Shown: positions 18,868-26,552 of the stretch, piece by piece
Layout of the letters: every line of letters begins with the position of its first letter
Position numbering within the stretch: the stretch's first letter is position 1
Origin: Luteitalea pratensis
Lineage (GTDB): Bacteria; Acidobacteriota; Vicinamibacteria; Vicinamibacterales; Vicinamibacteraceae
NCBI RefSeq assembly: GCF_001618865.1
Contig: NZ_CP015136.1
Location: 6,979,001 to 7,043,000 of the forward strand
DNA length: 64,000 nt
Direction: 5' to 3'
Notes under the pieces: model-generated
The model's input: the letters and a program-made list of their open reading frames with translations, nothing else
Told to the model about the DNA's origin: nothing
The model's database searches: none
Position numbers and translations under genes: made by a program

Positions 18868-21233
18868 CAGGGCTCGTCCCCCTGGACCGGGTCCGGCTCG
18901 ATCGGGAAGCGTGTCAACTGCAACAGGCAGACGCCGCCATCGCCGACCGGCGTGCCTGGGGCGACGCTCTGGCGAGCGACGAAGGAACCCTCGCCCCGCA
19001 GGCGGGGTTCCCAGCCGAGGTCGATCAGCGTGCGCACGGCTTCCCGCGCGCTGCGGCCAGACAGGTCGGGCAGGTCGGCGCGTGCCGCGGTCACGTGCGC
19101 AGTCGCCTTCGGGTCCGTGCCCAGGGGCTCCATGTTCGGCCCCTCCGGCGCGCTCGCGACCACGAATGGGGGCTGCCGATCGACGTTCGGTGCGATCGCC
19201 ATGTGGCGCAGCGTCGCGTCGGCAATGCGCTGGAACACGGGCGCGGCGACCGCGCCGCCGAAGTAGCCCTTCCGCTTCGGCGCGTCGATGACCACGATCA
19301 TCGCCACGGCGGGGTTGCGCGACGGGAAGAACCCGGCCGTCGACGCCATGTACTCCATCAGGTAACCGCGACCGTTGGGGTTCAGCTTGCGCGCCGTGCC
19401 GGTCTTGGCAGCCAGCGTGTAGCCCTTGATGCGGGCGGCCTTGGCAGTGCCCTCCTCGACGACGGCCTCCATCATCGTGGTCATGCGGGCGGCCGTGTTG
19501 GCCGAGATCGCGCGCCGGATCACTTCACGGCTGGTCGGCGTCCGGACACCCCGGGCAATCGTCGCGCCGACGATGCGCGGCTTGAGCAGTTCGCCGCCGT
19601 TGGCGATGGCGCTCATCGCCGCGGCCATCTGCAGCGGCGTCACGGCGACCGTGTAGCCGATCGCGATGCGCGCGAGATCGTGCTCCTTGATGGCGGCCGG
19701 CTTCATCACGATCCCGCTGCTCTCGGCAGGGAAGTCGTACGAGGTGCGCACCCCGAACCCGAAGCGGCGGACGTACCGCATCAGCTTCTCGGTGCCGAGG
19801 CGATTGACCGCGACGCGGGCGGTGCCGCAGTTGCTGGACTTGGCGAAGACCTTCTCGAACGGCACCACACCGACCTGGTGAACGTCGGTGATCGCCTTGG
19901 CACTGCCGAACCGGCACGGCATCGTCGCATCGACGATGTCGGTCGGCTTGATCACGTTCTCCTCGAGCGCGGCCGCGGCGGTGATCGTCTTGAAGGTCGA
20001 GCCCGGCTCGTAGATCGTCTCGACGGCGCGGTTGATGCGCGAGATCTGTTCGACCTTGCTCGAGTCGTTCGGGTTGAAGTCGGGCGCGCTCACAAGGGCG
20101 AGGATCTCGCCCGTGTGCGGGTCCATCATCACCACGGTCCCACCGAGCGCGCCGTGTTCCTCGACGCCCGCGCGCAATTCGCGTTCGGCGATGGACTGCA
20201 GCCGCGCGTCGATCGTGAGTTCGAGGCCGACGCCGGCCGTCGGGGCCTGCTTGACGCGCGCCGCGAGCACGTGCCGGGCCGCATCCAGCTGCACGATCAA
20301 CGTGCCGCCGGTGCCCTTCACGAGTTCGTTCTTCGTCTTCTCGAGGCCGCCGACGCCCACGTTCTTCGCATCGACGAAGCCGAGCAGCGACGAGGCGAGC
20401 TCGCGGTTCGGGTAGTAGCGCCGGCTCTCGCTCATGAACCCGACGCCAGCCAGCTTGCGCGCGGCGACGCGCTGCGCCTCAGCCGGTGTGGCGCGCTTGC
20501 GAATGTAGACGAAGTCCTTCTTGCCCTGCAGGCCCTTCTCGATCGTCTCCCGCTGGTTGTCGTCGCAGCGAGTGAGCTTCTCGCACACGAGCTCGGCCAG
20601 TTTCTCGGTGTCCTTGAGCCCGCGTGTGGCCACCTTCAGAGAACCGGTGCGCCCTCCCTTGCCGCGATCGACCACGAAGCCGTCCTGCTTCAGGGACGCA
20701 ATGCCGTCGGCCTCCTCGGGCGACAGGGTGTTGAGCACCGTGGACCGCGCGCGACGGGTGTCGAGGCGCTGCGCCAGCGACCTGCGTTCCTCCGCGTCAC
20801 ATCGGTCGAGGGTCTGGCAGAGGACGCTCGCCAGCTCCTCCGGATCCTTGACGTCGCTCGGCACCGCGTAGATCACGTCGGCGTCGACGCTGTACGCGAG
20901 CACGCGGCCGTACCGATCGAGGATCGCACCCCGCCGCGGGTTGATATCGATCGTCTGGCTCTGCTGTCTCTCGGCCCGCGCGATCAGCGTCTCGTACTGG
21001 TAGACCTGCAGGTAGAGGAGCCGCGCCGTGATGCCGGCCGCCCAGAACATCAGCAGAGCCGCCACGAAGGCGAGCCGCGGCCGCACCGTGAGCCGCCAGT
21101 CGTTCCCCGCAGGCGGATCGAACTCGTGGTCGGCGCGTTGCGCGTCACGGACGACGCGGGCGTTGTTCAGCGCAGCGGCGCCAGAGTCGAGCGCCGAAAA
21201 GAGGTCCGGCGTGTCCTTCCCCGTGCGACTCAC
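18867..21233 (-). CDS. ftsI: Septal transpeptidase FtsI (PBP3-type) with C-terminal PASTA domain
   Basis: Cross-links septal murein outside the membrane with FtsW. The 788-residue product has a cytosolic start of about 50 residues, one membrane helix (54-76) and an N-terminal linker domain. The transpeptidase domain carries S412 (STFK), SSN at 466-468 and KTGTA at 610-614. A single PASTA-like domain follows from about 720 to 773 (DLSGRSAREAVRTLIDLGW). The linker is unusual: residues 127-186 and 205-266 look like tandem copies of one module, each with a C-x5-C pair (C139/C145 and C217/C223). The GTG at 21233 overlaps the ftsL stop (GTGA). A longer frame to 21476 is ftsL read out of frame. Confidence 0.94.
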   Translation of the reverse strand: MSRTGKDTPDLFSALDSGAAALNNARVVRDAQRADHEFDPPAGNDWRLTVRPRLAFVAALLMFWAAGITARLLYLQVYQYETLIARAERQQSQTIDINPRRGAILDRYGRVLAYSVDADVIYAVPSDVKDPEELASVLCQTLDRCDAEERRSLAQRLDTRRARSTVLNTLSPEEADGIASLKQDGFVVDRGKGGRTGSLKVATRGLKDTEKLAELVCEKLTRCDDNQRETIEKGLQGKKDFVYIRKRATPAEAQRVAARKLAGVGFMSESRRYYPNRELASSLLGFVDAKNVGVGGLEKTKNELVKGTGGTLIVQLDAARHVLAARVKQAPTAGVGLELTIDARLQSIAERELRAGVEEHGALGGTVVMMDPHTGEILALVSAPDFNPNDSSKVEQISRINRAVETIYEPGSTFKTITAAAALEENVIKPTDIVDATMPCRFGSAKAITDVHQVGVVPFEKVFAKSSNCGTARVAVNRLGTEKLMRYVRRFGFGVRTSYDFPAESSGIVMKPAAIKEHDLARIAIGYTVAVTPLQMAAAMSAIANGGELLKPRIVGATIARGVRTPTSREVIRRAISANTAARMTTMMEAVVEEGTAKAARIKGYTLAAKTGTARKLNPNGRGYLMEYMASTAGFFPSRNPAVAMIVVIDAPKRKGYFGGAVAAPVFQRIADATLRHMAIAPNVDRQPPFVVASAPEGPNMEPLGTDPKATAHVTAARADLPDLSGRSAREAVRTLIDLGWEPRLRGEGSFVARQSVAPGTPVGDGGVCLLQLTRFPIEPDPVQGDEP

Positions 21234-21613
21234 CGCCGCGCCACCACTGCGCTGGACGGTGGCGGAGTCACGGTGACCCGCTCGACGACCGTGGCGGTCT
21301 CGTGCGTGGGCGACTTCATTCCGAGCTGGCGCGTGGCGATGGCCTCGACGCGCGCCGGACCGACCAGGAACTCCTGTTCGAGGACGAGATGGCGATGGAC
21401 CGCACGCAGCCGCGCCTGCTGGCGGGCCAGGCCAGCTTCCACCTTGTCGAGCCGCCGCGCGTCCAGGTGCTGCCATGCGGCAAACAACACCGTCGCCAGC
21501 ACCCCCGCCCCAGCGAGCACCGTGCGCACGAGGTCGCGCTGCCGCGCGTGATCCACCTCGCGCACGATGGTGCGGTTCTGCACCTGCTTGCGGACGACGA
21601 ACTCGCGGTCCAC
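21230..21613 (-). CDS. ftsL: Cell division protein FtsL
   Basis: Small bitopic divisome protein. The 127-residue product has a basic cytosolic start (MDREFVVRKQVQNR), one membrane helix (about 29-50, ending AAWQHL) and then a coiled-coil segment (LDKVEAGLARQQARLRAVHR). The family ending, VEAIATRQLGMKSPT, is followed by a short disordered tail rich in valine, threonine and proline. The start is GTG 21613, directly after the rsmH stop. Position between rsmH and ftsI is as strong an argument as the weakly conserved sequence. Confidence 0.88.
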   Translation of the reverse strand: MDREFVVRKQVQNRTIVREVDHARQRDLVRTVLAGAGVLATVLFAAWQHLDARRLDKVEAGLARQQARLRAVHRHLVLEQEFLVGPARVEAIATRQLGMKSPTHETATVVERVTVTPPPSSAVVARR

Positions 21614-22498
21614 TCAGGCCAGCCTTTCGGCGACGCGCAATTTGGCGCTACGGGCACGGGGGTTGCGCGCGATCTCGTCTTCGGAAGCCTCGATGGGCCG
21701 CCGCGTGATCAGCGCGACCAGGGGATCGGGCGCCTGCGCCAGGGCCCTGAACGTGTGCTTGACGATGCGGTCCTCGAGCGAGTGGAACGCGATGATCGCG
21801 AGCCGCGCGCCCGCCAGCAGCCGGCTGACGGCCAGCCGGATGAAGGCGTCGAGGCCCTCGAGTTCGCGGTTCACCCAGATCCGCAGCGCCTGGAAGGTCC
21901 GGGTCGCGGGATCGATGCGTTGCCAGCCGCGCGTCGGGACGGCGCGACGGACGATCGCGGCCAGTTGGCCCGTCGTCTCGATCGGCCCCGCCTCGCGCGC
22001 CCGGACGATGCCGCGGGCGATGCGACGCGAGAACCGCTCTTCGCCGAACTCGTAGATGACGTCGGCCAGCGCCGCCTCGCCCACCGTCTGGAGCAGGGCC
22101 GCAGCGGTCAGGCTGTTGTCCCGATCCATGCGCATGTCCAGGGGCGCATCGGCGCGAAAGCTGAACCCGCGTTCCGCGTCGTCCAATTGCATGGAGGACA
22201 CGCCGAGGTCCGCGAGGATGCCGCCGTCGACCGACGCGATGGCGCGGGCATCCAGGGCGGCGCCAAGTGACCGGTAGTCGGCATGCACCATCTCGACGCG
22301 GTCGAGCTGGTCGTGGAGGGTCTGCGCTGCGACGGCGAGCGCGGTACGATCGCGGTCGAAGCCGAGCACACGCGTGGCGCCGGCCTCCAGCAATGCGAGG
22401 GTGTGCCCGCCCGCACCGAGGGTGCAGTCGACAAACAGCCCCCCGCGAGCGGGTGACAGGTGGCTGATGACCTCCGCGACGAGTACCGGTGCGTGCAT
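21614..22498 (-). CDS. rsmH: 16S rRNA m4C1402 methyltransferase RsmH (MraW)
   Basis: Methylates N4 of C1402 in 16S rRNA using S-adenosylmethionine. The 294-residue product has the SAM site DCTLGAGGHTLALLEAG, GFDRDRTAL, the motif LADLGVSSMQLD and the late motif FHSLEDRIVKHTF. It starts at ATG 22498, seven bases after mraZ. It is the second gene of the dcw cluster, as in most bacteria. Confidence 0.97.
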   Translation of the reverse strand: MHAPVLVAEVISHLSPARGGLFVDCTLGAGGHTLALLEAGATRVLGFDRDRTALAVAAQTLHDQLDRVEMVHADYRSLGAALDARAIASVDGGILADLGVSSMQLDDAERGFSFRADAPLDMRMDRDNSLTAAALLQTVGEAALADVIYEFGEERFSRRIARGIVRAREAGPIETTGQLAAIVRRAVPTRGWQRIDPATRTFQALRIWVNRELEGLDAFIRLAVSRLLAGARLAIIAFHSLEDRIVKHTFRALAQAPDPLVALITRRPIEASEDEIARNPRARSAKLRVAERLA

Positions 22499-22505
22499 GA
22501 CGCTC

Positions 22506-22952
22506 TCAGATCCCCAGTGCGGCGAGGTCGGTGAGATGGGTGTCGTTCAATCCATCTGACAGGACCTTGGACCTGAGGCGGTCGCTGTTCCAGATGTCGA
22601 GGCAGTTCTGCAGGCCGAGCACGTCCACCTCTGCGGACGCCCCGGCGGCTTCGCGCAGAGGGGGAGGGATGACGACCCGTCCCTGGGCATCGAATTCGAC
22701 GAGCTGGCCCCAGTAGGACGTGGTCATTTCGAAGGATTTGCGCGACTGGTTCATCTGGGGCACGCCGCGGAGCTTTTCCTCGATCGCTTCCCAGACCTTG
22801 AGGGGGTACAGGCGCACGTATTCCCCAGTGGGAGACAGGCTGGTCATGTAGAGCGCCGGCCCGTACTCCGCTTCGATGTGCGCGCGAAACGCGCTGGGCA
22901 CCTTGAGGCGCCCCTTGTCATCTATCCTGGTTGAAATGCGTCCGCGGAGCAC
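22506..22952 (-). CDS. mraZ: Transcriptional regulator MraZ
   Basis: Ring-forming DNA-binding repressor of the dcw cluster, built from two SpoVT/AbrB-like halves. Both signature loops are visible: DDKGRLKVPSAFR in the first half and DAQGRVVIPPPLR in the second. GTG 22952 gives 148 residues, close to the family norm. GTG 22955 is an equally possible start one codon earlier. A longer frame back to 23018 is rejected because it would begin inside the -35 element and translate the operator boxes. It is the first gene of the cluster and lies about 10 bases downstream of its probable own binding sites. Confidence 0.95.
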   Translation of the reverse strand: MLRGRISTRIDDKGRLKVPSAFRAHIEAEYGPALYMTSLSPTGEYVRLYPLKVWEAIEEKLRGVPQMNQSRKSFEMTTSYWGQLVEFDAQGRVVIPPPLREAAGASAEVDVLGLQNCLDIWNSDRLRSKVLSDGLNDTHLTDLAALGI

Positions 22953-22960
22953 CACAACTC

Positions 22961-22985
22961 TCCACTTTGGTCCACTTTGGTCCAC
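22961..22985 (-). promoter_or_regulatory. MraZ operator boxes, three GTGGA repeats at 10-base period
   Basis: Read on the minus strand, GTGGA occurs three times exactly 10 bases apart, with CCAAA between them. MraZ boxes in other bacteria are direct repeats with a TGG core at the same helical spacing, and the AAAGTGG form resembles the mollicute type. The boxes cover about +1 to +22 relative to the predicted start of transcription, so a bound MraZ ring would block RNA polymerase. Binding has not been shown; this is pattern plus family knowledge. Confidence 0.8.
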
Positions 22986-22989
22986 GGCG

Positions 22990-23018
22990 AGAATAGGCAC
23001 ACCGTCCACGGGTGTCAA
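22990..23018 (-). promoter_or_regulatory. dcw promoter (TTGACA - 17 - TATTCT)
   Basis: On the minus strand a perfect TTGACA (23018-23013) is followed after 17 bases by TATTCT (22995-22990, four of six to consensus). The start of transcription would fall near 22983, inside the MraZ boxes, about 30 bases before the mraZ start codon. This is the best sigma-70-type promoter seen in the window. Confidence 0.75.
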
Positions 23019-23059
23019 CTGGTACTTCGCGGAAAGGGCTGAGCCAGAAGGACTTCGTC

Positions 23060-23089
23060 TTAACTTCGCTATCGGAGGCGTGCTAGGAT
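23060..23089 (+). promoter_or_regulatory. Divergent promoter of the glycan locus (TTAACT - 18 - TAGGAT)
   Basis: TTAACT at 23060-23065 and TAGGAT at 23084-23089 are 18 bases apart. TG stands one base before the -10 (an extended -10). It faces away from the dcw promoter, whose -35 lies about 40 bases to the left. The TTG start of the first glycosyltransferase is 9 bases beyond the -10, so the mRNA may be leaderless or nearly so. Confidence 0.5.
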
Positions 23090-23098
23090 GCTCGCCGC

Positions 23099-24169
23099 TT
23101 GGCCCTGACGGTTCTCGTCTGTGAGGCGCAGGTGCCCTTCGTGAAGGGGGGCGCCGAGGCGCTGGTGCGCGAGCTGGTGCGCCAGCTCGAGGTCCACGGC
23201 TGTCTCGTCGAACGGGTCAGCGTGCCCTTCAAGTGGTATCCGAAGCAGGAGTTGATGGCCCATGCCGCCGCCTGGCGGCTGCTCGACCTCTCCGAAAGCT
23301 GCGGCAGGCCGATCGACCTGGTCATCCCGACCAAGTTCCCCACCTACTGCGTGCGGCACCCCCGGAAGGTCACTTGGCTGATGCACCAGTACCGGGCGGC
23401 CTACGACCTCTGCGGGACCGAGTACGCGGATTTCGACCACAGGGAAGAGGACACCGCGGTCCGTGAGCGCATCCGGGACCTCGACCGCGAGATGCTCGGC
23501 GAGTGTGCTGGCGTCTACACCATTTCCCGGACCACCTCGGACCGGCTCACTCGCTTCAACGGGGTACCGTCGACACCCCTGTACCACCCCTCACCCCTGG
23601 CACCGAGACTGCGCGCCGGCGAGTACGGCGAGTATTTCCTTTCGGTCGGCCGGCTCGAAACCGTGAAACGGGTCGAGCTCGCCATCTCGGCCATGGCGTA
23701 CGTGCCGCCTCCCATGCGACTTCTGGTCGCCGGTGAGGGCACCTACCGGCACGGGCTGGAGCAGCGAATCGAGGCGCTCGGCCTCGGGGACCGGGTGTCG
23801 CTGCTCGGCGCCGTCGACGAAGCGACGCTGATCGATCTCTATGCCGGCGCTCGCGGGGTGGTGTTCGCGCCGTTCGACGAGGACTACGGGTACGTGACAC
23901 TCGAAGCGTTCGAGGCCCGCAAGCCGGTCGTGACCGCGTCCGACAGCGGCGGGGTGCTCGAGTTCGTCCAGGACGACGTGAACGGGCTCGTGTGCCCTCC
24001 CGACGCGGCGGCGATTGGCGCCTGCCTCGCCGATCTTGCCGCCCGACCGGAGCGGGCGGCCGCGCTCGGGGAGGCGGGGTACGATAGCACCCGCGCGATC
24101 TCCTGGGACGGAGTCGTCGCCGCGCTCACCGCCAGCTCGGCGCGACGCGAGGAATCGCCCGTCGCCTGA
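23099..24169 (+). CDS. GT4-family glycosyltransferase
   Basis: Retaining glycosyltransferase with a GT-B fold, 356 residues, expected in the cytosol or at the inner membrane. The N-domain begins LTVLVCEAQVPFVKGGAEAL, with the acceptor-side glycine loop KGGAE. The C-domain has FLSVGRLETVKRVELAI, VAGEGTYRHGLEQR and the E-x7-E donor motif as EDYGYVTLEAFEARKPVV. The TTG at 23099 is the only in-frame start ahead of the first strand, so the start is moderately certain. It opens a plus-strand run of six genes (to 28644) with very short or overlapping junctions; the next gene begins four bases on. Confidence 0.85.
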   Translation: MALTVLVCEAQVPFVKGGAEALVRELVRQLEVHGCLVERVSVPFKWYPKQELMAHAAAWRLLDLSESCGRPIDLVIPTKFPTYCVRHPRKVTWLMHQYRAAYDLCGTEYADFDHREEDTAVRERIRDLDREMLGECAGVYTISRTTSDRLTRFNGVPSTPLYHPSPLAPRLRAGEYGEYFLSVGRLETVKRVELAISAMAYVPPPMRLLVAGEGTYRHGLEQRIEALGLGDRVSLLGAVDEATLIDLYAGARGVVFAPFDEDYGYVTLEAFEARKPVVTASDSGGVLEFVQDDVNGLVCPPDAAAIGACLADLAARPERAAALGEAGYDSTRAISWDGVVAALTASSARREESPVA

Positions 24170-24173
24170 CATC

Positions 24174-25034
24174 GTGGCTGCCCCCGAAACCGTCTCCATC
24201 CTGATCCCGGCCTTCAACGAGGGACCTGTCGTCGCTGACGTGATCGGCGCGCTGCGCGCCACCGCGAACTGGCACGAGATCATCCTCGTGGACGATGGCT
24301 CATCGGATGAGACAGCCGCCGCAGCCGAGGCTGCTGGAGCGCGCGTGCTGCGTCACCCGTACAACAAGGGAAACGGCGCCGCCGTGAAGACGGGCATTCG
24401 TGCGGCATCGGGAGAGTACGTCCTCGTAATCGACGGCGACGGCCAACACAAGCCCGAGGACGCATGCCGCATCGTCGACGGGCTCGGCGACTACGACCTC
24501 ATCGTTGGCGCGAGGGAAGGGCACACGCAGGCCACCGGCGTGCGCCGTGCCGGCAACGGCCTGCTGAACGCCTTTGCCACCTACATGACGGGCCGCCAGA
24601 TCCCTGACCTGACGTCGGGCTTCCGCGGGGCACGCCTCTCGATCCTGCGCGAGTTCCTGCACCTGATTCCGAACGGGTTCTCGACGCCGACCACCACGAC
24701 GCTGGCCTTCATCAAGGCCGGCTACAGCGTCAGGTTCCTGCCGATCGAGGCCCGGCAGCGGACCGGTGTGTCCAAGATCCGGCTGGCCCGCGACGGCACC
24801 AAGTTCCTGCTGATCATCCTGAAGATCGTCACGATCTTCAGCCCGATGAAGATCTTCCTGCCGGTGAGCGTCAGCGCCTTCCTGCTCGGCGTCGCCTATG
24901 GCGCATGGACGGTCGTCATCTCGGGCCGCATCGCCAACGGTTCGGTGCTGCTGCTGATGTTTTCCGTCATCGTCTTCCTCGTGGGTCTGGTGTCCGAACA
25001 GATCTCCGCGCTGCGATTCGAGGGCCGCACGTGA
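24174..25034 (+). CDS. GT2-family glycosyltransferase with two C-terminal membrane helices
   Basis: Product of 286 residues. The GT-A start VSILIPAFNEGPVVADVIGA leads to LVDDGSSDE (D40, D41) and the metal motif IDGDGQHKPED (D87, D89). TSGFRGARLSILREF lies in the acceptor half. Two membrane segments near 222-245 and 252-275 anchor the C-terminus. The layout resembles polyprenyl-phosphate sugar synthases of the DPM/GtrB kind, which load a sugar onto a lipid carrier. The sugar is unknown. The start is GTG 24174, and the stop overlaps the next start (GTGA). Confidence 0.83.
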   Translation: MAAPETVSILIPAFNEGPVVADVIGALRATANWHEIILVDDGSSDETAAAAEAAGARVLRHPYNKGNGAAVKTGIRAASGEYVLVIDGDGQHKPEDACRIVDGLGDYDLIVGAREGHTQATGVRRAGNGLLNAFATYMTGRQIPDLTSGFRGARLSILREFLHLIPNGFSTPTTTTLAFIKAGYSVRFLPIEARQRTGVSKIRLARDGTKFLLIILKIVTIFSPMKIFLPVSVSAFLLGVAYGAWTVVISGRIANGSVLLLMFSVIVFLVGLVSEQISALRFEGRT

Positions 25035-25771
25035 CGCCGCCGCGGGTCCTCGTCGTCACGCCGACCTACAACGAGCGCGACAACCTGCCGGTCCTCGTGC
25101 GCGAGGTTCTGGCGCGCGGCCCGGAATTCTCGGTGCTCGTGGTAGACGATGCGTCGCCGGACGGCACCGGGGCGGTGGCCGATGCCCTCGCGGCGGAGAC
25201 GCCGGGGCGCGTGCATGTCCTGCATCGGAAGGGCAAGCGCGGCCTCGGACGATCGTACGTCGACGCGTTGGCCCTGGCGGTGACGATGGACGTCGAGGTC
25301 GTGTGCCAGATGGATGCCGACTTCTCGCACGATCCGCAGTACCTGCCGGCCCTGGTCCGCGGTGTCGTCGAGGGCGGCCTCGACCTGGTGATCGGGTCGC
25401 GCTACCTGAATGGCGTGAGCGTCGTCAACTGGCCGCTGAGCCGGTTGATCCTCAGCACCGTCGCCAACCGTTACGTACGCGGCATCACCGGCCTGCCCGC
25501 GCGTGATTGCACGAGTGGCTACCGGTGCTGGCGGCGTGAGGCCCTGGCGCGCCTGCCGTTGCAGCAGTTCGTCTCGGATGGCTACGCGTTTCTCGTGGAA
25601 ATGCTGTACGAGGCGATGGGCCTCGGGTGCCGGATCGGCGAGGTGCCGATCATCTATGTCGAGCGCCGCGAGGGCCAATCGAAGATGTCGCGCGGCGTGA
25701 TCTTGGAATCGGTGTTCGTACCCTGGCGGCTCGTTGCCCGACACCCGTCGTGGCGCGGGCGCCGCGGCTGA
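25031..25771 (+). CDS. Polyprenol-phosphate mannosyltransferase-like GT2 (DPM1-like)
   Basis: Product of 246 residues, all catalytic domain with no membrane helix. It shows VVTPTYNERDNLPVLV, VVDDASPDGTG, the metal motif MDADFSHDP (94-102), GSRYLNGVSVVNWPLSR and TSGYRCWRREAL, all close to dolichol/polyprenol-phosphate mannose synthases. It would transfer mannose or a similar sugar from a nucleotide sugar to a lipid phosphate. The GTG at 25031 overlaps the previous stop. It is third in the glycan locus. The pairing of a soluble DPM1-like enzyme with a membrane-anchored GT2 beside it is suggestive of lipid-linked sugar donors. Confidence 0.85.
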   Translation: MTPPRVLVVTPTYNERDNLPVLVREVLARGPEFSVLVVDDASPDGTGAVADALAAETPGRVHVLHRKGKRGLGRSYVDALALAVTMDVEVVCQMDADFSHDPQYLPALVRGVVEGGLDLVIGSRYLNGVSVVNWPLSRLILSTVANRYVRGITGLPARDCTSGYRCWRREALARLPLQQFVSDGYAFLVEMLYEAMGLGCRIGEVPIIYVERREGQSKMSRGVILESVFVPWRLVARHPSWRGRRG

Positions 25772-25778
25772 GGTCTGT

Positions 25779-25786
25779 GCTAAGGT
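25779..25786 (+). promoter_or_regulatory. Possible internal extended -10 (TGC-TAAGGT family)
   Basis: TAAGGT at 25781-25786 is preceded by TGC, like the extended -10 ahead of the first glycosyltransferase (TGC-TAGGAT). It lies in the only non-overlapping gap of the six-gene run, 13 bases before the ATG at 25800. No clear -35 was seen, so this is tentative. Confidence 0.3.
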
Positions 25787-25799
25787 TCCCCGTTCGGGT

Positions 25800-26552
25800 A
25801 TGCCAGAAACTCCTGCCAGAACGCCTGCCGGCCTGAGCATCTTCTTCCCGGCCTACAACGACAGCGGCACCATCGCGAGCATGGTGGTGTCGGCGTTGCT
25901 GGCGGCACGTGCGCTCACGCCAGACCACGAGGTCATCGTCGTCAACGACGGCAGCAAGGACGGCACGCCGCAGATCCTCGACGAACTCGCGCGCATGTAC
26001 CCGCAGGTGCGCATCGTCCACCACCAGAAGAACCGCGGCTACGGCGGGGCGCTGCGCAGTGGCTTCGAGGCGGCGACCAAGGAGTACGTGTTCTACACCG
26101 ACGGTGATGCGCAGTACGACCCGGCGGAGGTCGCGCTGCTGTGGCAACGCCTCGGGCCCGACGTCGACCTGGTCAACGGCTACAAGATCTCCCGTTCCGA
26201 CCCCTTCCATCGCATCATCATCGGACGGCTCTACCACCACGCAGTGAAACTGCTGTTCGGACTCGGCGTCCGCGACGTCGACTGCGACTTCCGGCTGATG
26301 CGCCGGTCCATCTTCGACACCGTCACGCTCACGAAGAACAGCGGCGTGATCTGTCTCGAAATGATGAAGAAGATCACCGACGCGAACTTCCGGATCGCGG
26401 AAGTGCCGGTGCACCACTACCATCGCGCTTACGGCAAGTCGCAGTTCTTCAACTTCCGTCGCATCTTCCGCACCGGCCTCGACGTGTTGCGGCTCTGGTA
26501 CGTGCTGGTGATCCGCAAGGCGCACCTGCAGGCCTCGCAGGCGAAGGGATGA
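25800..26552 (+). CDS. GT2-family glycosyltransferase
   Basis: Product of 250 residues with a GT-A fold. It begins MPETPARTPAGLSIFFPAYN, then VVNDGSKDGTPQIL (D50), YGGALRSGFEAATKEY and the metal motif DGDAQYDPAE from residue 101. The second half has DVDCDFRLMRRSIFD and IAEVPVHHYHRAYGKSQFF, common in undecaprenyl-phosphate glycosyltransferases. No membrane helix is obvious. ATG 25800 is chosen, 28 bases after the previous gene. The stop overlaps the epimerase start by four bases. Confidence 0.83.
   Translation: MPETPARTPAGLSIFFPAYNDSGTIASMVVSALLAARALTPDHEVIVVNDGSKDGTPQILDELARMYPQVRIVHHQKNRGYGGALRSGFEAATKEYVFYTDGDAQYDPAEVALLWQRLGPDVDLVNGYKISRSDPFHRIIIGRLYHHAVKLLFGLGVRDVDCDFRLMRRSIFDTVTLTKNSGVICLEMMKKITDANFRIAEVPVHHYHRAYGKSQFFNFRRIFRTGLDVLRLWYVLVIRKAHLQASQAKG

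Noticed and set aside
21234-21476. N-terminal extension of ftsI of 81 codons
   Set aside because: It is ftsL read out of frame; the GTG at 21233 overlaps the ftsL stop as in the other junctions.
19095-21551. 818-residue open frame on the plus strand, antisense to ftsI and ftsL
   Set aside because: Mirrors the codon bias of ftsI; no start signal and no domain.
22953-23018. Longer mraZ beginning at 23018
   Set aside because: It would start within the -35 hexamer and translate the MraZ boxes; the shorter form matches family length.
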